From positions 62,001-126,000 of the forward strand of contig NW_025954977.1 in NCBI RefSeq assembly GCF_022376445.1: 64,000 nt of DNA, read 5' to 3'. Both the position numbers and the translations under genes were made by a program. Origin of the DNA: Fomitopsis serialis (lineage: Eukaryota; Basidiomycota; Agaricomycetes; Polyporales; Fomitopsidaceae). Shown in pieces: positions 10,726 to 24,274 of this stretch (the first letter of the stretch is position 1; each line of letters starts with the position of its first letter). The notes below the pieces were generated by a model. The model saw only the letters and a list, made by a program, of their open reading frames with translations, was not told where the DNA came from and did not search any database.

Positions 10726-13700
10726 ATGGCGCATCCCCCCGCCCCGTACTACCAACCCTCAAGAATAACGACAAGGTCAAGGTCAACGGTAATTCACGCC
10801 TTCATGGTGGACCGCCGCGTGCCCTCAGCTGATTTTTAACTAGACCATGTCTATTGCTCCCCGAGTTGGACCATCCGCGATGGCACTCCATATTCCATCG
10901 CACGTATCATGGAGTTCCTGCCAGCGCAGGGCGTCCCAATATTCGACCAGGACGGGAAACGCAACGAACCATATGCGCGAGTCCGTCTCGCATGGTATTA
11001 TCGCCCCAGTGACGTGAGCGATCGTCCGTCCGCGGACTGTCGCCTCCTTCTGGCCGCAATATATTCCGAGGTTTGCGATCTCAGCCAGGTTCGCGGAAAG
11101 TGCTACGTAGTACACCGAGAGAGGATATCCGACCTCGCAGGGTGGAAAAAACGCCCCGACCGCTTTTATTTCACTCGCCTCTTCGACCCGTGGATCCGCA
11201 AGGAATTCGAGGTCATCCCCTCAGCCACTGTTCGTAACCGTAGGTTTTTATGGTTTCAGGACACAGCAATCATGTTTTGATCAGACGCGTAGTTCCGCAA
11301 CACATTAGGGACGTCCTCCTCGAGCGCTACGAATATGTGGTCGCGGAAAAGGATGTGGTACCCGACCTCACTGACACCCTCCGGACCTGCGATACCTGCA
11401 CGCAATGGTGCTCACCGTAAGTTGCTGATCTCCTGGTCCTTCCCATCAGTGATGCCGTGTTGACACCGGGGCGTCACTTGCGCAGTCTGGAGACGGTGCA
11501 GTGCGACAGATGCAAGAAATTCTTTCACATGGGCTGCGTGAACCCGCCACTCCTGGCCAAGCCGAGTAGGGGATACGGATGGACCTGCGCGCCATGCTCC
11601 CGGCGGCACGAGGAGGAGGTGGACAGCCACGAGGGCCTGCGCCAGCTCGTGCCCGCGCAGCCGAAAGTGGTTAAGACGAATGCGCCCGCCGCGAGGGGCC
11701 GCGGGCGCCCCCGGAAGGATCGCCAGCTGGCGGAGAAGGAGGAGAACCTGGAGGTGAAGCACTTCAAGATGTGGCCGTTCCGGTACTTTGGGTGCGCGCT
11801 GTTAGCCGGGGCTGGGCAGGGGCGCGGGACTGACGGGCGTGGCCACAGGTTGTACACCGTCGCGGAAGACACGCTTGGTCAGTCCTCCTCTCGGGTCGCT
11901 TCCCGCCCTCGCTAATTCTGCCTGTAGACCCGGACGACCTCATTTTCCCACGCGCCACTACGCGCGTGGGCCCGAAATACCAAGTCGTCGTTCCCCCGGC
12001 CCCGGGCGCCGAGCCTTCCAGCGTTACGGGTAGGCGGGATGCGCTGCCGACGTGTGAACTTGACTGACGAACTTCGTAGGTTTGGAGGAGAGGGGAGGCG
12101 ATGCGACCATCGAAGTCCTCAGCCTCGTCAACGAGATGTCAGAAGAAGAAGGTGCGTGGGAATGTCCCCCGATTTGGCAATTTGATCATATCTCAATCGA
12201 AACTCAATTGTAGTTCGCTCATGTGAGTATCGTGTGATCTGCACTAACGGCAGATACTGACCGTCCTTCAGTCGAGACGCACAAGGGCTCGCTCGCCACC
12301 AACCCGACGCTCAAATGCAACATCGACTGGCTTACAGAGGCGACGCGCCGCCTCACGGACGCATGGACGGCCCACCGCGACTTCGCGGCCGTGAACATGA
12401 AGAGCGCCATGCGAACCGAGAAGGTTAGTTGCTCTTCCTTTGGTGAGCCGCATCCGTGTTCTTGGCTTATGACATGTTCTCCAGTGGAAGAAATCCGAGA
12501 CCCGCTACCTCGACCGTGAGTGGACCAACCAGGAAATAGCCGCATTCGAAGACGCCATTGCTGTCCACGGGGCCGAGCTGCGCCCAGTACGGGAAGAGGT
12601 CGGTACGCGGTCCATGTACGAGGTTGTCCGATTTTACGGGCGTTGGAAGAGGCAAGTGTGCTGTCTTGCGCTCCCACGTCGTACTCACGCCTCACCGTGC
12701 TTACCAGCATGAAGCTCGGTGAGGAGAACGCGCGCATTAGGGCCGCCCGCCTCAGCGGGCGGGCTGACCCGCCCGAAACACCATCGCGCGCGCCATCACC
12801 CGACGAAGAGGGCTCGATCCTCAAGGAGCTCACTCGGGGGAACAACAGCTGCGGGTGCTGCCGCACACGCGAGTCTGATGTCTGGTGGAAGGCACCGAAG
12901 GGCCTCCCGACGAATGTCCTTTGCGACAACTGCGGCGTGAGCTGGAGGAAATACGCAGACTTGAACGTGCGGCCTATACGTGAGGAGTTGATTGACAAGA
13001 ACAAGCCAGCAAAGCGTGAGGGGACGCCGCTCAGCGGGCCATTGGTCAAGAGAGCAAAGGTGTGTCGCGTTGTCCTTTGAGCAACGCAGACAGATGTTAA
13101 TTCGCTGCTGGGATAGACCGCGTCTTCTGTGCACTCGACGCCTCCGCCTGCCGGACCTGCACCAGTCGCTTCACAAGTCCGCTGTCTTGCATGCCAGAAG
13201 ACTGGTCCGATGGGCAAGGTTCTAAAGTGCCGACAATGTAACTTCCGCGTGCACGCTGGTACGTTAGCCTTCCATGCAATCATACTTTAGTCTGAGACTG
13301 CGGCTCACCTTTCTCGCACAAGGTGTCTGTGGAGTCATAGTTGATCAATCTACGGTGGAGTCCTGGGTATGCGACCTCTGTGCGAACGAGAAGACATTGG
13401 AAGCGTCACTAGTTCGTCTCCGTCTTTCTCACGTAGTCTCACGTTCTGAACAAGCAATCAGAGCGCAGATTGTCTGCTATGTCCTCGACCCAGACGAGAT
13501 ATTAGGAAGAGCATAGTATACCCGCCCCCAGATACCTACCTGCGCGCCTGCAAGCCGACGGAAGGCCAAGCCTGGGTCCACGTCATCTGCTCTGTATTTG
13601 TACCGGAGGTCAACTACTCCGACGCAGCGCGGTTACGGCTCGTGGAGGGCATCAGCGCTATCCCACAGTGGCGATGGGCCAACGTGAGTATGCCGGCTGC

Positions 13701-14441
13701 GAATATCAGGGTAGCATGTTCCCTGACGAGTCACTACTTGCCCAGAATTGCACGATATGCAATCAGAACGGAGGGTCTGTCATACGCTGTAGCGAGTGTC
13801 CTGCGGAGTATCACGTATCTTGTGCGTGGAAGCAGGGACACAAGTTTGGCTTCGAGATGCAAGGGGTAAGTCGTAGCTGGCTTCCAGGCTTCTAGGCTAT
13901 GGATGTTCATGCTCCTTTGGCAGGTGAAGCCGAGTCGTAGGGATACAACTACGATAGTCGATTGGAATGAGGTCGAAGGCTGTATGGTTCCCGTGATCAT
14001 CTGCAAAGGCCACGTCGGACACAGACGGGAGCTCATCGACATCTGCGCCACGAACGATCTGGGAGAGGTACGTTTCTGTTCTCCACAATTCCTGTCAGGC
14101 CTGCTCAACAGTTCTTGTAGACGGCTCTTCAGGTGTATTGCAAGAGCTACAAGCAAGTACCAATAGCCCAGACGCACGGCCTGCTCCGGAAAGCGCGACG
14201 GCTCGACTCCATCCTCAACAACGGCACCGAAAGCCTCCCAGCCGACAGCGACCTGCCCCCATCCTCCGAGCCTCGCTGTTACCGCTGTCACAGCGAGTTC
14301 TCGCCCTTCTTCCATCCTGTATCTGCGACCGCGAACGGTACGACCTCGCTTGCGGACCGGCGGACGTGGCAATGCCATCAATGCTTCGTCGAAACCCGGG
14401 AAACTCATAACCACGTCGCTGCAAATGGGATAGTGTCCTGA
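10726..14441 (+). CDS. SNT2: SNT2-type BAH/PHD/ELM2/SANT chromatin regulator
   Basis: A multi-exon gene. Domain order: BAH (DKVKVNDHVYCSPSW to about SDLAGWKKRPDRFYFTRLFDP); PHD1 (CDTCTQWCS ... VQCDRCKKFFHMGCVNPP ... WTCAPC); an ELM2-like segment (LYTVAEDTLDPDDLIFPRA); SANT (REWTNQEIAAFEDAIAVHG ... VVRFYGRWK); a GATA-like finger (CGCCRTRESDVWWK ... LCDNCG); PHD2 (CLACQKTGPMG ... CRQCNFRVHAGVCG ... WVCDLC); an extended PHD (CLLCPRPRRDIRK ... WVHVICSVFVPEV ... CTICNQNGG ... CSECPAEYHVSCAW); and a last Cys-rich exon ending GIVS. In yeast, Snt2 forms a complex with Ecm5 and Rpd3 and binds histone H3. The ATG at 10726 is one base out of frame with the BAH exon. One extra C in the C6 run at 10735-10740 would join them. 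The 3' end converges with the USP gene at a 142-bp gap. Confidence 0.88.
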
Positions 14442-14583
14442 TGTAACGAAAAAACCTGTGATGCCTACACGATTACATGTACTATTGTTATAGGGAGGGA
14501 TTATCCAATGCAATGGGGTACGAAGATACACTGACAGCGGGAAAGATATGAGCGCGAAAGATGCCGGGTTAGTAAATAATAGC

Positions 14584-17500
14584 TTAGGGCTTGGTCCTCT
14601 TGTAAAACAACATGTACGCCGGCTTGCCCTGCGTGACTGTCGGCTCCCTGCCTGATATCGAAGAATGATGTTGATGCTCACCACTACGTCCTTGGGGTCA
14701 GCCTGGGAAATGCGACTGTCATCGCAGTACAGCCATCCGCCGCGCGATGATATGAACGCAGTGTCTTGTGTGATAGCGTCAATTAGTCTCCAGACGGCGC
14801 AAGAACGGACGAGCTTACAGTGACCACTGCTGAGCGTCCCGAAGTGATTCGTGACACCGTACAGATCATACTTATATGGCGGGATCTGCGCTCGTGGATC
14901 GTCGCGCGACAGCTGTTGACCACCGTTGTGAACACCCGGTGGCAATGGCGGTGGCATGTAGTTTGTAAGATCAAGGTTCTTCAGCGGGTAGTCGACGAAT
15001 GTCTCGATCTTGTCAGTGAAGTGGCCCTTCGACGAGAATCGCTTCAGGTGGATGAGGAGAACCGGCGGGAGTCGCGACAAGGACAGAGTCTTCGTCGCTT
15101 TTCGCATCGCATCGCAATGGGGACAGTGCCTGTAGCAGGCATTGAGCAAAGGGTCTATGAACAGCTGAAATGATGACCAACCATGCATCCGACTTCTCCA
15201 TCACTTCTTCCTTGACGAAGGCGTCCAAGCACGAACTCAGTGACACGCGTGACAGGGCTCGACCAGTTGGGATCGGAAGCGTCAAATACATGAACGTGTT
15301 ATACGTCGTCGACGTCTGAGAAGACCAGTGAGAACCCTGCACCGTGGGACCACCGGGCAACACCACACACCTTATGGCACGTCAAGCACTCAAGGCGGTT
15401 CCGGAACTGGCCCTGGAAGAAGTCGACGACGAGGCTGTCATTGCGCATTCGCCAAATCTGCCACTCCTGCTCGCTCGCAATTTGCACCGGCAGCCTCTCC
15501 AGCTCCGCTTCCCTCTCCGGCGTGGTGTCTAGTTGTGGTTTTTGCAGTACGCGGTTCAGATCTTCGTGCAGCCCGTCCAGCAGGAAGTTCAAGAACTCCT
15601 GCGAATCGTGTTGCTCGGTGCCGCCAAATTGTGGAGCATAGGTACATATAGACCGCTACGGAAATGGTGAGTCCATTTCAGTATATCTGTGATCACGTCA
15701 CTTACCCTGAATGTCACCGGCATCAAACACTGGGATTCGCCTTGCCACATATCGCGCAGGATATTCGCAAACGCCTGCGCCAGACTGCCCTTCGTGCCCA
15801 TCGGGTTCATCATGTTGACAGCGCTCTTCCACCGACCGTCTAGAACACCACCAACTTGTCAAAGAAATGCTCTATGGAGCTCAAGAGAAGCCCACCTGTG
15901 AAGAACCGCGCAAAGGGCACCGTCGCACTCAAACACTGTATCGTCGAGTTCATATAACACGTGTTCCCTAGATTCTTCAGCCCAGACGTTCCGATCTGGA
16001 TATCCGCCCAGTACGTGACCGGGTAATCTGACTGGATCGTCGGCGGCCTCGGCATGCCATTCACGAGCGACCGTTCGCAAGGTTGTTGTACGACGCGCGC
16101 TGCATGAGCCGCGGCCTGTTGTCCTGGCGCTCCATGCTACTCGACGCAACAGCGGGCGGTGGCCTCAGGATATGCTGTGACGACAGATCAGGGTAGTCTA
16201 TCGACGTGCGCGAGGCGAACCCGGACAGCGCCTCCTGCGACTGGTCGACATAGTCGCTCCGGCGCCGCGACAGAGGCGAGGGGTTGATGGAGGCCTGTGG
16301 AGGCAACGGCACGGCGCCTGCAGACGAAGAAAAGGACGATCCAGATACTTGGGGGGATATATGGCGCACGACGGAGGGGTATTGTATTGGGCTCGTCCCA
16401 TTGACGACGGGCTGTGGGGAGACGTGCTGGGTAACAGACTGCACAGGGGCGTGAGGTGCGGACGCGCATCTGTGTGACGGGAGACTTACGTTTTCGGGTA
16501 TTGCAGGAGAAGGGTTGTATGGATATGATATGGAATTTGAGTGGAGCGCGTCATGGCGGGCTTGCGCACGAGCCGCCGTGCGGGGTCGATGGAAGGGGAG
16601 AGTGGAGTATCTATGTTGTGTCTACACAACACGGTTAGCCATCTACCATCCGACAATAATGTTCGGTAGTACCGACCTCATCGACACGGGCTGGTCGCCA
16701 GTGTAGTGCCCATTAGGCACCGCAGGCAACCTGCGTGATTGCAGATCGACGGCCGACTCTGTACCTGCTCTATGGCGCCCTGCGAGAGCTTGCTCGCCGC
16801 TCGAGACGGGAACCGCAGAGTGGATAGACGACGTCTCCGCAGGCGCACGCACATGGCCCGCAGACCTCGGCTCGACATAAGGCGACGCCAGCGGCGGTGA
16901 CGACAGCCCGTTCAAACTCATCGACGACACGCCGTTAGCCAAACCCGACACGCTCCCCGAGCCCACTGCTGAGCTGCCCCCGCCCTGGAGCTCCGCCTCG
17001 CCATATTCACGCTTCCACGCTTGCAGGCCGCCGACGAGTAGCACAGGCGGGTGCTTGAGGAACTTGCGGAACGCGATCTCGTAGATGGCGCGCGTGAGGA
17101 CGGACAGCGGCGAGTTCGTGTCGCCGAACGTCTCCGAGGCGTCGTCATAGATCCCGACGAGGTCGAACTTGTCGCGGTTCGCGAAGAGCACCTGTTCACC
17201 GCGTGGGGCGACCACGAGGGCATCCTCGATGCTCTGGGCTGTCACTCTGCGGGGTGAAGGGTCAACGCGCGATGGGTGAAGAGGGGATGGCACGCACTCG
17301 GGACGCAGGAGCACGCTCGGCTCGATGCACACCACCGTGTCTGTCTTAATGTGCTCCCTCTCAAACTCCGACCTCGTGCGTACGTCCAGCAGCAGCACCT
17401 TGTAGTTCGGTCGTTTGTTGTGCTCCATCAGCGTCTTCGGGAACAATGAGGTCGTAACGAGCGAATCCACTTGATTCTCCGATAAGGAGTCGATGGAGGA

Positions 17501-18678
17501 AGTACAGGCGATCTTGACGCGGACGAACGGAGTGAGAGTCCGGACGGCTTGCGGGGCACTGTCGGAGAGAGTGGAGAGCGCGCGGGGGATGCTGGACGGC
17601 TGTTGAAGGTGTCGATCGTAGGAGGTATGGGCGTACTGGATGGGCGCGGACCAGGGTCCATGGGGAGCACAGGGAAGCGTGGATGTACGAATGGCGACCT
17701 GTCCGCCCGCCCCCCACTGGAACCGGTCGGTATAGAGTGTAAGTTCAGCCCATCATGCTCTTCTAGCTCGTCGATGGAAGGGAACGACGTCGCGAACTCC
17801 GACAGACTCAGGTGCGACACGCGGGGTGAGGACGACGTAGACGAGGATGGCGAGGGCGGACCGAAGCTCGATGTCGGAACAAGAGCATGGGGCGACGGTG
17901 CCGCTGCGCTTGCGAAGGTCGGAGAGGCAAGAGTGGTGAAGCTAGGTGGTGACGGTAGGTTCTGCAAGGACATGCGCTGCGGCTTGAGCATTGGCACGTC
18001 GGGCAGTGTCGACGGCAGCGTCGGCGAAGCTACCTCGCGCGAAAGTCGTTTGTTCGTTGATACTGCGAGGCCGCCATTCTGTAGTAAGCGGATCCGGTCC
18101 GCTATGCTGGTTCCTACGGCGGGGCTCTCCGCCTCGTCCTCGTTGCTCGCCGACGCCCTGTGCGAAGATTAGCTCAGGCAATGCAACATGGTTGAAGGCG
18201 CACTGAGACTGCTCCTGCTCCGTGATCCTCGCCTCTAAGCTTTTCATCCTAACCTGCACATCCGCGCCTTCGCGCTGTGGAAGGTAAGCTGGGAGCGCCG
18301 TACAGTCACCGTGATACGTACCTGCTGGAACTCTACTAACTCTTTGGAAAGCACACCTCGCTTCCCAGGCTGCATCTCCGCCTTGAAATCTGCAGTTTCC
18401 ATGATCATAGCCGTGAGCGAGACGGCCTTGGTCAGCGCGCTGAGGGCGTTCTTGAGGTCGCCGGACAGCTCAGACTCGCGCGCATGGGTGATCTGCGCGC
18501 GTGCACTGCGCAGGAGCGACAAGGGAGATGCGCCCTTGACCTTTAGGGCCTGTTCTTTTGCTACCTCCTTGATCTCCGCGACGGTGCCGTTGTGAGGAGT
18601 ACCGTATCCATTTTGCATCCTGGGTGAGGCGAGACCTCCTAGAGCTGAGGCAGGCGGCAGGACCGTCACACCGGGCAT
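14584..18678 (-). CDS. Ubiquitin C-terminal hydrolase, Doa4/Ubp4/USP8-like, with rhodanese-like domain
   Basis: Order from the N-terminus: a helical MIT/USP8-dimerisation-like region ([20 protein letters not shown], start 18678); a coiled coil; a long Ser/Pro-rich linker; a rhodanese-like domain ([19 protein letters not shown] ... [17 protein letters not shown]); a second linker; and a USP catalytic domain. Catalytic Cys lies in [19 protein letters not shown], followed by [18 protein letters not shown], the CxxC pair of [20 protein letters not shown] and the His box GHYTAF, which is completed across an intron (T|AC). The last intron, 53 nt from GTGAGC to ACGCAG, restores the frame to [14 protein letters not shown] and the stop at 14584. 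In yeast, Doa4 recycles ubiquitin from endosomal cargo with ESCRT-III; a similar role is inferred. Between about 17,540 and 17,600 the linker frame changes without an obvious intron, so that junction is uncertain. Confidence 0.88.
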
Positions 18679-20111
18679 GGGCCCTCCAAAGTCCAGCAGG
18701 AGAGAGAAAGAATAAAGATATGTTAGTGCAGAAAGCGGGGCATAGGGCGGCAGCCGTTCGATGTCCAGTCAGGCCAATGCGCTCAGCCACGGCAAGCCAG
18801 TATCCAAGCCTCTGGCCGCCTATTGTCTTACGTAATCGTCGCCAAACTGGGCATCCTGCGCACTCCGACGGCACTCGCGCGCAGGACGTTGACCGCTCTC
18901 TTCAGTGTCACCGCCACCCGCAGGTCGGCGCACATCCACTACTCACCGCGGGGCGCAGCGCGCAGAATTTCGGCGGCTGGCTGTGCCCACACGAGGGCTG
19001 CGCGGCAGTGATGCTGTTCCGTGGCCACTAGGTTGATCAAGAAGCTGCTTGTGGTGAGCTTCGTGCAGTCTGACGGGAAGCCATTCGCTTCCCCTGCGAT
19101 TGGCCCATGGCCAGGTCCAAAGCATGGTAGAGCATGATTTGTGTTCGCTATCAGACGTATTCACACCGCTGGTTTGCATGCAGGAGATCATCTGCCTCCA
19201 GCCATTCACCGCCTTACAGTATGACAGTCATTGACGTGAATACTCCAGGCCACTGCATTCCGTAGGCCATGTATGTCAGAGAGCGATGACAATTGCCAGC
19301 AGTCCACCGTGTACGATGTCAGATGTGCACCTCATCGTGGAGAGCTCGTAGGCTTGTTGGAAGGATGTCAACTGTCGAGCGGGCAGTGGGATGCTACTGG
19401 TCCGTCTCGCAAGCCCGGTTGGATATTCTCTCTTCGTCTTTGTCCTGCTGATCCATAGTATTCTATGCACGTCTGCGTGAACTTATGAGCCTAGTGGCGA
19501 TAGGGTCCCTGCCGTTAACAGGCTTGAAATTGGAGGAGTCCAGTCTCCCGACCTTTCATTCTTGGGCGCCACAATGTGGAACCACCGGGGTCCAGTCCGT
19601 TAAGGTTGTGTTGAACACGATGAACAGGGTGTTCTCTGCGTCGTCTTAGGCAGCAAGTCTTCCTTGTGGCCGAACGTGCATGGTGGACGAAGCTTTATCT
19701 CATGCGAAGATGTTCTATCGCTGCCAGTGGTCGGTGTGCACGTCTTCGGTGTTGGACGCGTTGCCCAGAAAGGCAAACCGCGGCGCGAGCGTCACCTTCG
19801 CGAGTTCCGCCATCCCATGACCCGTTCCTGTGGGCGGTTCGGCCATGCTGCGTGTGTGTCCTTCGCCCATCCACGGTCGTCCGTGGCGGCCCAGTATCCT
19901 CGTATGCGCTGCTACTCCTTAATAACACAGGTCTAGCCTATCAGGTTGGATGCGTCAAGCGAGGGTGATTACTTCGACCCAAGAACCGCCGGGTGGACAC
20001 GAGTTGCGTCCGCACTTGTCATCACGGTAATGGTCGGCGTGGCTCCCAAACAGCTAAGCCTTCCTTTTCGAGGCCTTCAGATGACACCCTCCACGGCAGC
20101 CCAACCGCAGG
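18679..20111. other. Intergenic between USP and FAD monooxygenase (divergent promoters)
   Basis: About 1.4 kb between divergent genes. Open frames are short and featureless. I see only the putative promoter of the USP gene near 18,700 and the TATA element of the monooxygenase at its right end. Confidence 0.45.
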
Positions 20112-20118
20112 ATATAAG
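20112..20118 (+). promoter_or_regulatory. TATA box of the FAD monooxygenase gene
   Basis: The motif ATATAAG lies 71 bp upstream of the ATG at 20183, in a GC-rich surround. It argues that transcription starts near 20,140. An in-frame ATG at 19993 lies upstream of the box, so the real start is more likely 20183. Confidence 0.55.
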
Positions 20119-20182
20119 GCGCTGTCCTTGTCCCTCAGTGTCAACGTGCCTCACCCCCACACACATCTAACTGTAACACATC

Positions 20183-22712
<2,530 letters not shown>

Positions 22713-23093
22713 TACCTTTTAGTCGTAGAGCATGGTCTCTTTTGGTCCGACGTTTGCATTGCAATGTACGATAGCGCAACATATTGTAGGGATAATGCAT
22801 TTCACGACTGTGCCCTGTAACGAAGAGGTGCTAGGTCCGAGTGACGTATCAGCGCTCTATCACACTACTGTCCTACAAGTTTCGAGGTGATTAGGTCCTT
22901 CTTGAATGTTACCTGCAGATGTTAGGTCGCAGGCTCTGTTTAGGCTCAAGATAAACTGCTCCGCAATCCTGGGGGCGATAGAACGTACATACAAGCTAGA
23001 TTAGTACAAGTACAAACATACTAGATCAGTGTCGTCCGAATGGAAGGGCAACTGTCCTAGAAATCCACCTCTCTTCAACAAAGAACACCCGTC
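22713..23093. other. Intergenic between convergent genes
   Basis: A 381-base, AT-richer gap holding the 3' UTRs of the convergent monooxygenase and DUF7330-like genes. No other feature is visible. Confidence 0.5.
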
Positions 23094-24274
23094 TCAAGCC
23101 TTCCTCGAGGACGCTCCCATAATCGCCTCAGATCGCGCCCTCAACGGGTTGCTCAGAGCCCTGGCTCTCGTCTGGCGAGCGTTGTCCGCTGCGCCCCTCC
23201 TGGCCTGAAGGCTGGTCTCCAATGCCTTCGCGCCAGCTGTCAACCAGGTCTCGAGCTGCTTCGCGCCACTCTCGACCAACGCCCCCAGCTGCTCCGCCAG
23301 CCCTCCGCTCTGGATGGCGTCTGCCTCCGTGTCGAGGCCGTAGATCCCGATGACGACCTTGCCGTGGCGCGTGCCGATGACGCAGTAGTCGTCGCCGGCC
23401 TGTAAGGTCGCTTGGGCATGCCCGTTGCGGGCGTGGAAGAGAGGCTGACGAGCATCTCGCGGTCGGAGCCGCGCACGACGCGGGCGCGGGAGGCGAAGTG
23501 GGGGAGGAAAGTGATCCCGCTGGCCCCGCGCCGAGAACGGAAGGCGACGGAGCCGTCGAAGCTGGGCGGGAGGAAGACGGTGATATTTCCGTGGCGTGTG
23601 GACACGTCCAGATCGGCGCTGCGACCGAGCTGTATCTCAGTCTGCGGGGTTGAACGTCGCGTCAGTCCGCGGTTACGTCTCTCGTCCAGAGGTCCCGGCG
23701 GAACTCACCAAGTTGACATGAATTCGTCCATGACGACTGGAAAGCATCACGCGCCCACGCGCCTTCCGCTGCCCGTCGACGGAGGAGGCGGTCATAAGAG
23801 CCGAGTTGGCGATGCCGACGTTAACTTTGATAGGCCCGTGGCGAGTCCGGAAAGCCGCGTTGACTTCTGGCTTGCGTGAGCTGCGGCGACGCCATTTCGC
23901 TGTGTCCGAGTGGTCAGAGTCGTCGCCCCCACCTGGGACGGACCCAAACGCATGGCGCACGTTGCGCGCATGTGCCTTGTCGACAGAGCGGCTGCGTCGC
24001 CCTCTGTACCCGCTATTGACACCGATGGCAGCAGGGAGACGCGGATCAACAAGGTATGTACCTGGTTGACATCGGTGAGACAAGCCCAGTGGGTGAGTGA
24101 AGAAATAGACGAACCCAAAATGGCGTCGTGGCGAGAGAAAAGGGACAAGTGATTCACGCACTGCTGCTGGATGGGCTGGTAGACAGGGGCGGAAGTGGAA
24201 ATAGGCCTGGATGTGGAAGCCTGAGCTGCGCGAAAGCCAGCAGATGGACCATCGTAAGGGGGAGGCTCGTCCAT
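23094..24274 (-). CDS. DUF7330-like basidiomycete protein with adhesin-like beta repeats
   Basis: The gene starts at 24274 with MDEPPPYDGPS and a Pro/Ser-rich N-terminus. A 53-nt GTTCGT...CAACCAG intron then joins VNHLSLFSRHDAILG to TYLVDPRLP, the entry to a fungal DUF7330-like domain. The body contains repeated short beta units of the form xxRHGxIxVxL: FRTRHGPIKVNVG, LSSRHGRIHVNL, VSTRHGNITVFLPP and IGTRHGKVVIGIYG. A GTGAGT...CCGCAG intron precedes TEIQLGRSADL. A probable 50-nt GTCAGC...TTACAG intron joins REML to AGDDYCVIG in frame. The C-terminus is helical and Ala/Arg-rich, ending GASSRKA. There is no signal peptide or membrane segment. Function is unknown; the repeats resemble DUF4097-type beta-helical repeats. 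Confidence 0.72.

Noticed and set aside
19993..20182. In-frame upstream ATG for the monooxygenase
   Set aside because: It lies upstream of the TATA box at 20112 and would add an unconserved 60-residue N-terminus.
23400..23460. Frameshift in the DUF7330-like gene near 23,430
   Set aside because: A 50-nt GTCAGC...TTACAG intron explains the change of frame without loss of a base.
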